NCBI RefSeq assembly: GCF_003719335.1
Contig: NZ_RIAS01000019.1
Location: 50,752 to 114,751 of the forward strand
DNA: 64,000 nt
Direction of reading: 5' to 3'
Source: Paenibacillus amylolyticus
GTDB lineage: Bacteria > Bacillota > Bacilli > Paenibacillales > Paenibacillaceae
Shown: one piece after another, positions 59,954 through 64,000 of the stretch
How positions within the stretch are numbered: position 1 is the first letter of the stretch
Layout of the letters: the number at the start of each line of letters is the position of its first letter
Position numbers and translations under genes: made by a program
Notes under the pieces: model-generated
Seen by the model: the letters and a program-made list of their open reading frames with translations, nothing else
Told to the model about the DNA's origin: nothing
Databases searched by the model: none

Positions 59954-61222
59954 TTATTTTGCAGCTTCTTTCTTGGGATTGTACTCGAGATATAGTGTTT
60001 TATTCTTGTTATCCCATTTGACTACTTTCGCACCGAGTAATGAAGGGAGGTTTTTGGCCTCAACATAAGCTGTGCCTGCGAAATTTCTGGATTGTGTGAT
60101 CGGACTCCCAAAGAGAACCGGCAATTTTTTAACAGGGTCATATCCTATGAAAACATTGAATGCTTCACTCACAGAACGAATTGGAATATATACTGTTCCA
60201 TTGTAGAGAAGGCCGGTGTGCGTTAATTTGTCATTAATGATAATTTTAATTTTTTCCGGTTTGACATCAGATCTAATGATCGAAGCATAGGGCTGAGGTT
60301 CTTCGTTTAATTTGGCCGCTGTTGCAGCGGTCACCACTTTAACTTCATGTTCACCAGTGACAGAACCATAAGTGACTTTTAAAATCGCTGTACCGAGACC
60401 GACAGCTTGAACATTGCCAGTTCCATGTGGTTTTAACACTGCGGGATTACTTGACTTCCATGTTGCGGCATCTGTTATGTAGAAGACATCTCCATTCTCG
60501 AAGTAGGCGAGTGCATTCAATTCTTGCCCCGTATTAATAGGGAAGATGAATGGTAAGAAGCTGGGCCGCATTGTACCCTCTACGATATAAATTTCTTTAG
60601 GTAAAGCTACCAAAACATCTACTGAGGCTGTTTTATAATCTGTTACTATATTTCCTGCAAGATCAGTCAACACCGTCTTATCCGTAAGAACTTGAATGGA
60701 AGATTGCATATTCAAACTACTTTCCTTGGTAATAAGCGTGAAGGATACAATCGGATCGCCTGCTGCGGAATCCAGAAAATGACCATCCTTGGCTGTAATT
60801 GAAAGTACAATCTCTTGTTTTCCATCATTTGGGACAAGGTCCTCGGGATAAGGATTTTGAATGATATAGTCGTCTTTGCTTGCATACTGATGGGATGGGA
60901 TGTAAAAAGTATCGTCTCTCCATATGTATTTTTTCAACTTCTCATCAAATCGGAGTAATCCGTCTTCTTCATCTTCTTCATTAAGGGTAAACATGTTTTC
61001 ATCATAGCTCAAAACGATAGTTGCCGATTTAATTTTTGGAGTATCCAGGCTGTTAGAGATTGCAACATCTACCCGCTCGACATCACCAGGAACTAAGGTA
61101 GAATTGCCTGTCAGGGTTACGGATAATTCTCCTGACTCAGCAGCGGAGGTAGCGTTGGCTATGCCTCCCATTGCAAGGGTAATTCCAAGGAACACTAAAA
61201 TTATCTTTTTTGAGAAAAACAT
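59954..61222 (-). CDS. Secreted cohesin-like plus stalk-domain protein
   Basis: The 422-residue product has a signal peptide (hydrophobic about residues 7-20, cleavage near the SAAES), an N-terminal beta-sandwich (about 30-205) with cohesin/Big-type text (VTLTGNSTLVPGDVERVDVA, then SATIVLSYDENMFTL), a Big_2-like middle (about 210-300: LKPHGTGNVQAVGLGTAILK) and a C-terminal copper-amine-oxidase-N-like stalk domain (about 325-415: KIIINDKLTHTGLLYNGTVY, then IPIRSVSEAFN and KVVKWDNKNKTLYLEY). No catalytic motif, so it is probably a wall-associated adhesion or scaffold protein. ATG at 61222 follows GGAGG at about 7 nt. Confidence 0.8.
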   Translation of the reverse strand: MFFSKKIILVFLGITLAMGGIANATSAAESGELSVTLTGNSTLVPGDVERVDVAISNSLDTPKIKSATIVLSYDENMFTLNEEDEEDGLLRFDEKLKKYIWRDDTFYIPSHQYASKDDYIIQNPYPEDLVPNDGKQEIVLSITAKDGHFLDSAAGDPIVSFTLITKESSLNMQSSIQVLTDKTVLTDLAGNIVTDYKTASVDVLVALPKEIYIVEGTMRPSFLPFIFPINTGQELNALAYFENGDVFYITDAATWKSSNPAVLKPHGTGNVQAVGLGTAILKVTYGSVTGEHEVKVVTAATAAKLNEEPQPYASIIRSDVKPEKIKIIINDKLTHTGLLYNGTVYIPIRSVSEAFNVFIGYDPVKKLPVLFGSPITQSRNFAGTAYVEAKNLPSLLGAKVVKWDNKNKTLYLEYNPKKEAAK

Positions 61223-61723
61223 TTCTTAACCTCCGGTATAAGTGATTTATCCTCTAATATATCGGTATGAGATGTAACAAAATGAAGCGCAGCGTAGGTT
61301 CCAGAAGAGCTATGAGTCTTACTTTAGAACCGGAATTGGAATTGGTAGCTAAGTAAATAGAGATTGTCTTCCTTGGATGTAGCTGTAAGCTATATTAGGC
61401 CCTAGTATGTTAAAGAATGCTGCGTAACATGTCGAATGAGTTTAAAGTACCTAAGCGGGTTTTATTACGGAAACCTATGGCAAGTATATTTTTCTAATAA
61501 AAAATAAATGAATGGCTGTTTCCATCACGTTTTACTTATAATGAAAAGGTGGCTTTTTTGATGCCCCTCAAGGAATGCTCTGCTCTGAAAATATGAACAT
61601 ATCCGGCCTTGAATCCGTTATCAATTGCATAAGTATCGGGGATGTAAATCGCTGAACTGGTTTGATTTGTTAAATAATACGAACGTTAATTGAATGATAT
61701 AGATATATCATTCGTTTTTGTCA
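61223..61723. other. Intergenic region upstream of the pbuG transcription unit
   Basis: No gene seen in 500 bp. A perfect inverted repeat GAATGATAT-N4-ATATCATTC (61692-61713) followed by GTTTTTG lies just upstream of the pbuG promoter and might be a terminator or operator. Confidence 0.4.
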
Positions 61724-61752
61724 TTGACAAAATAGAAGCCCCCTCCTAAAAT
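61724..61752 (+). promoter_or_regulatory. Sigma-A promoter of the pbuG leader
   Basis: TTGACA (61724-61729) and TAAAAT (61747-61752) with a 17-bp spacer, 35 bp upstream of the riboswitch aptamer. Confidence 0.75.
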
Positions 61753-61786
61753 GGGTGATGGGAAACAAACAAAAAGCGCATACTAA

Positions 61787-61851
61787 TTCGTATAATCCTG
61801 GGGATTGGCCCGGGAGTCTCTACGAGATCACCCTAATGATCTGGCTACGAA
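61787..61851 (+). ncRNA. Purine (guanine-type) riboswitch aptamer
   Basis: P1 is TTCGTA/TACGAA (61787-61792, 61846-61851). P2 is CCTGGG/CCCGGG with loop GATTGG (61803-61808). J2/3 is AGTCTCTAC, P3 is AGATCA/TGATCT with loop CCCTAA (61831-61836). The ligand-pairing pyrimidine in GGCTA is C, the guanine-specific base. Compared with the usual aptamer both kissing loops have six instead of seven nucleotides, and GACTA is GGCTA. It precedes a pbuG-type permease, so it should turn that gene off when guanine or hypoxanthine is plentiful. Confidence 0.85.
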
Positions 61852-61876
61852 GAGGAGCAGGCTAAGCACATGAATT

Positions 61877-61924
61877 CTACATGACTGCGGTGGAAAGTCA
61901 CCCGCGCACATTAGGATTTTTTTT
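61877..61924 (+). terminator. Riboswitch expression-platform terminator
   Basis: CTACATG pairs with CATTAG (one bulge), enclosing GCGGTG/CACCCGC, and eight T follow (61917-61924). The CATTAGG strand is also complementary to CCTAATG in loop 3 and P3 of the aptamer (61832-61838), a possible antiterminator pairing in the unbound state. Confidence 0.7.
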
Positions 61925-62050
61925 GTTCTTGGTCACAGGCCGTGTGGCTGCTTCTGGTCAAGCTGAACTCTGGGGAAAGTACTTCTCAGGGTCATTTGTC
62001 GTTTTTCAATAAATATGGCTTCAACATCTCTAAGGAGGAGTTAGTGTATT

Positions 62051-63427
62051 ATGGATCGTTTCTTTAAACTCAAAGAAAACGGAACAAATGTTAGAACGGA
62101 GATTGTTGCGGGTCTGACTACCTTTATGACAATGGCTTACATTCTATTTGTAAACACATTGTTCTTAGGACAAAATGGGGCAGGGATGTCCGACAATGCA
62201 GTATTCTTTGCAACAGCCGTTGGTGCTGGATTAATGACAATTATTATGGGGTTGTTCGTGAACGTTCCGATTGCACTCGCTCCGGGTATGGGTTTGAATG
62301 CCTACTTTATGACCGTGGTTCTGAGCTCCAATGGTGCGATTAGCTGGCAGGCTGCCCTCGGTGCTGTATTCCTTTCGGGTATCGTGTTCATTATTCTGAC
62401 CGTGACCCGAGTTCGGCAAATGTTGCTTGTAGCAGTTCCGCAATCCATTAAAATGGCAATTACTGTAGGTATCGGTCTTTTTATTACGATCATCGGTTTT
62501 AAACTTGCCAATCTAGTGGCAGTAACCGTGAATGTCGCACCGGATGCAGATTTGAGCCAACCGATTCCAGGTAGCAGCTTCAACTTGTCTCTTGGGAACT
62601 TTATTACACATCATGATGCATTACTTGCGTTAATTGGGTTATTGTTGATTGCAATTCTTATGGTAATGCGTGTTAAAGGTGCTTTGTTGATTGGTATCGT
62701 AGCAACAACGCTGATTGGTATTCCGATGGGGGTAACCAATTTGAGTGGTCTGTCCAGCGCGAGCTGGCTGCCTAACTTCAGTGACCTGGCTGTCGGACAG
62801 CTTGATCTGAAAGGTGCAATTAGCCTTGGATTGTTCGAAATCATCTTCATTTTCACATTCGTTGAGCTGTTTGATACCTTCGGTACGATGGTTGGAACGG
62901 CAACACGTATGGGGATTATGAAGGATAAAGCTAAAGGTGAGAAAACGATTGGTAAAGCCATGCTCGTCGATGCTGTCGGTGTCAGCGCAGGTGCGGCACT
63001 GGGTACAAGTACGATTACGGCTTATGTTGAAAGTGCTTCGGGTGTTGAAGCTGGTGGGCGTACAGGGTTAACCTCAGTAACCACAGGTTTGCTGTTCATT
63101 CTTGCTTTGTTTATCGCGCCACTTGCTTTGGTTGTTCCTTCTGCCGCAACGGCTCCAGCTCTGATTATCGTAGGGGTACTTATGATGAGCCAAGTTCGCA
63201 GTATTGAGTGGGATGATTTTCTGCAGGCTTTCCCTGCATTCCTTACAATTGTGCTGATGCCATTTACAGGTGGAATCGCTAACGGGATCTCGGCAGGTAT
63301 CGTATCCTATGTTATATTGGCTGTGTTCAGTAACTTGGTTACTGAGCGTAAAGTGAAAATACATTGGCTGATGTGGGTGCTGGCCGTTATCGTTATATGC
63401 CGTTACGTGTTTATCGGCGGAGAATAA
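62051..63427 (+). CDS. pbuG: Guanine/hypoxanthine permease, AzgA/NCS2 type
   Basis: The 458-residue membrane protein has 12-14 predicted helices and AzgA-family marks: TEIVAGLTTFMTMAYILFVN at the start, PIALAPGMGLNAYFM, the F-D-T-F-G segment FVELFDTFGTMVGTATRMG, GTSTITAYVESASGVEAGGR and FTGGIANGISAGIVSYV. It imports guanine or hypoxanthine by proton symport. GGAGGAG precedes the ATG at about 9 nt. Regulated by the upstream riboswitch and terminator. Confidence 0.95.
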   Translation: MDRFFKLKENGTNVRTEIVAGLTTFMTMAYILFVNTLFLGQNGAGMSDNAVFFATAVGAGLMTIIMGLFVNVPIALAPGMGLNAYFMTVVLSSNGAISWQAALGAVFLSGIVFIILTVTRVRQMLLVAVPQSIKMAITVGIGLFITIIGFKLANLVAVTVNVAPDADLSQPIPGSSFNLSLGNFITHHDALLALIGLLLIAILMVMRVKGALLIGIVATTLIGIPMGVTNLSGLSSASWLPNFSDLAVGQLDLKGAISLGLFEIIFIFTFVELFDTFGTMVGTATRMGIMKDKAKGEKTIGKAMLVDAVGVSAGAALGTSTITAYVESASGVEAGGRTGLTSVTTGLLFILALFIAPLALVVPSAATAPALIIVGVLMMSQVRSIEWDDFLQAFPAFLTIVLMPFTGGIANGISAGIVSYVILAVFSNLVTERKVKIHWLMWVLAVIVICRYVFIGGE

Positions 63428-63445
63428 GTTTGGTTTGCATATGAA

Positions 63446-63486
63446 GAAAGCGGAGCTACGATATCACATCGAGCTTCGCTTTTTTG
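63446..63486 (+). terminator. pbuG terminator
   Basis: GAAAGCGGAGCT pairs with AGCTTCGCTTTT (one mismatch), with a 14-nt loop, followed by T residues. Confidence 0.85.
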
Positions 63487-63932
63487 TTTCTTCTATAATA
63501 AGTGTTTGAAAAGCGAAGTGAAAAGTGGATCAGTTCTGAACCTTTGTACTCGCTCCGACTTCAGAGACAAAGAGTCGTGTATGAAATGATATAGTCATTT
63601 ATCCAAATGGAAAAGATTATTCCGACTGTAAGAATGAAAATAATTCAGAATGGAAATGATAATTCCAGACAACTGCGAGATTAAGTAGAAACATATTCGG
63701 AAGAGGTAGTTATTGCTGCTACATTACATTTCCAAGTTAGAGTATGGATGCTGTAAAGTTAACCTGAAATGCATCTTCTCGTAAAGGTTATGACCTGTTC
63801 ATGTATTTTTAAAATAATGCTTTACAAGTGGTAGTTATACATGGTATATTCTTATTCCGGCCAAGAAAACACAGTTTACACGGTGCGGCAAGCAATTGAA
63901 AATAAGCTTCGAAAGAAACTTAGAAAAAGAGC
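63487..63932. other. AT-rich intergenic region at the window end
   Basis: No gene recognised in 450 bp. A-rich tracts between 63900 and 63930 (AAAGAAAC, AGAAAAAGAG) look like an UP element for the promoter that follows. Confidence 0.4.
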
Positions 63933-63961
63933 TTGCAAAGTTGGTTCGGACATGATATGAT
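63933..63961 (+). promoter_or_regulatory. Strong promoter near the window end, probably for a stable-RNA operon
   Basis: TTGCAA (63933-63938) and TATGAT (63956-63961) are 17 bp apart, preceded by an A-rich UP-like tract and followed by GAGTTGCTGAAACGAACC. This layout resembles the leaders of Paenibacillus rRNA operons, but the RNA itself is not in the window. Confidence 0.5.
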
Positions 63962-64000
63962 ATAAGAGTTGCTGAAACGAACCGGTTTCGGTAGCGAGAA

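Noticed and set aside
1..64000. CRISPR arrays, phage genes or complete insertion sequences
   Set aside because: No direct-repeat/spacer series, integrase, transposase or phage structural gene was seen. The 50-bp phased modules are inverted pairs, not a CRISPR array.

Overview
The window looks like chromosomal DNA of an endospore-forming Bacillota species, most likely Paenibacillus. The support is two spore-germinant receptor operons, strong AGGAGG-type ribosome binding sites with frequent TTG/GTG starts, a YesM/YesN two-component system beside a sugar ABC transporter, secreted enzymes carrying copper-amine-oxidase-like stalk domains, and a purine riboswitch ahead of a pbuG-type permease. The species is inferred; nothing in the window names it.

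Layout. 1-6.2 kb: 3' part of thiC, a small MITE-like element that supplies the stop codon of a 47-codon membrane ORF, small proteins of unknown function, an Asp/Glu-racemase-like protein, and a zinc-ribbon/GyrI-like protein next to a WYL regulator. 6.3-10.3 kb: a vanR-vanS-vanY-vanZ-like cluster without vanHAX. 10.4-11.5 kb: two unknown small genes. 11.5-19.8 kb: acnA on the minus strand, then amidase, ddl, uvsE, an inositol-monophosphatase-family gene and two unknowns on the plus strand. 20.1-31.4 kb: a secreted SGNH esterase, then a YesMN-YesOPQ-like system with a rhamnogalacturonan-acetylesterase-like gene and a sensory-rhodopsin-transducer-like (ASRT) protein; a perfect CcpA cre match sits just after the ABC operon promoter. 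31.5-36.3 kb: germinant receptor operon gerB-A-C and an EamA permease divergent from a MocR regulator. 38.6-44.7 kb: hemL, an LCP ligase, a three-gene ABC-2 exporter and bcp. 44.8-50.1 kb: a second germinant receptor operon with order A-C-D-B-B and a sigma-G-like promoter. 50.2-57.5 kb: dedA, a polysaccharide deacetylase, and a MoxR/DUF58/transglutaminase operon. 58.2-63.4 kb: guaA, a secreted stalk-domain protein and riboswitch-controlled pbuG. The window ends on a strong promoter that probably serves a stable-RNA operon beyond the edge.

The most striking feature is not a gene. Five intergenic copies of a roughly 200-bp element occur at about 2.0, 10.4, 21.6, 38.1 and 57.7 kb. Each is built from four modules containing TCTAACGATC followed by CCTTATTT or CGCTATTT, two forward and two inverted, with module starts exactly 50 bp apart on each side. 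The order of the two module types is nested in three copies and interleaved in two. This regular architecture suggests a structured RNA or a small mobile or protein-binding element and is the best candidate for something undescribed here. A separate purine-rich, GC-rich palindromic segment (30.66-30.93 kb), a purine riboswitch with both kissing loops shortened, and an abrupt GC jump inside the transglutaminase gene also merit attention.
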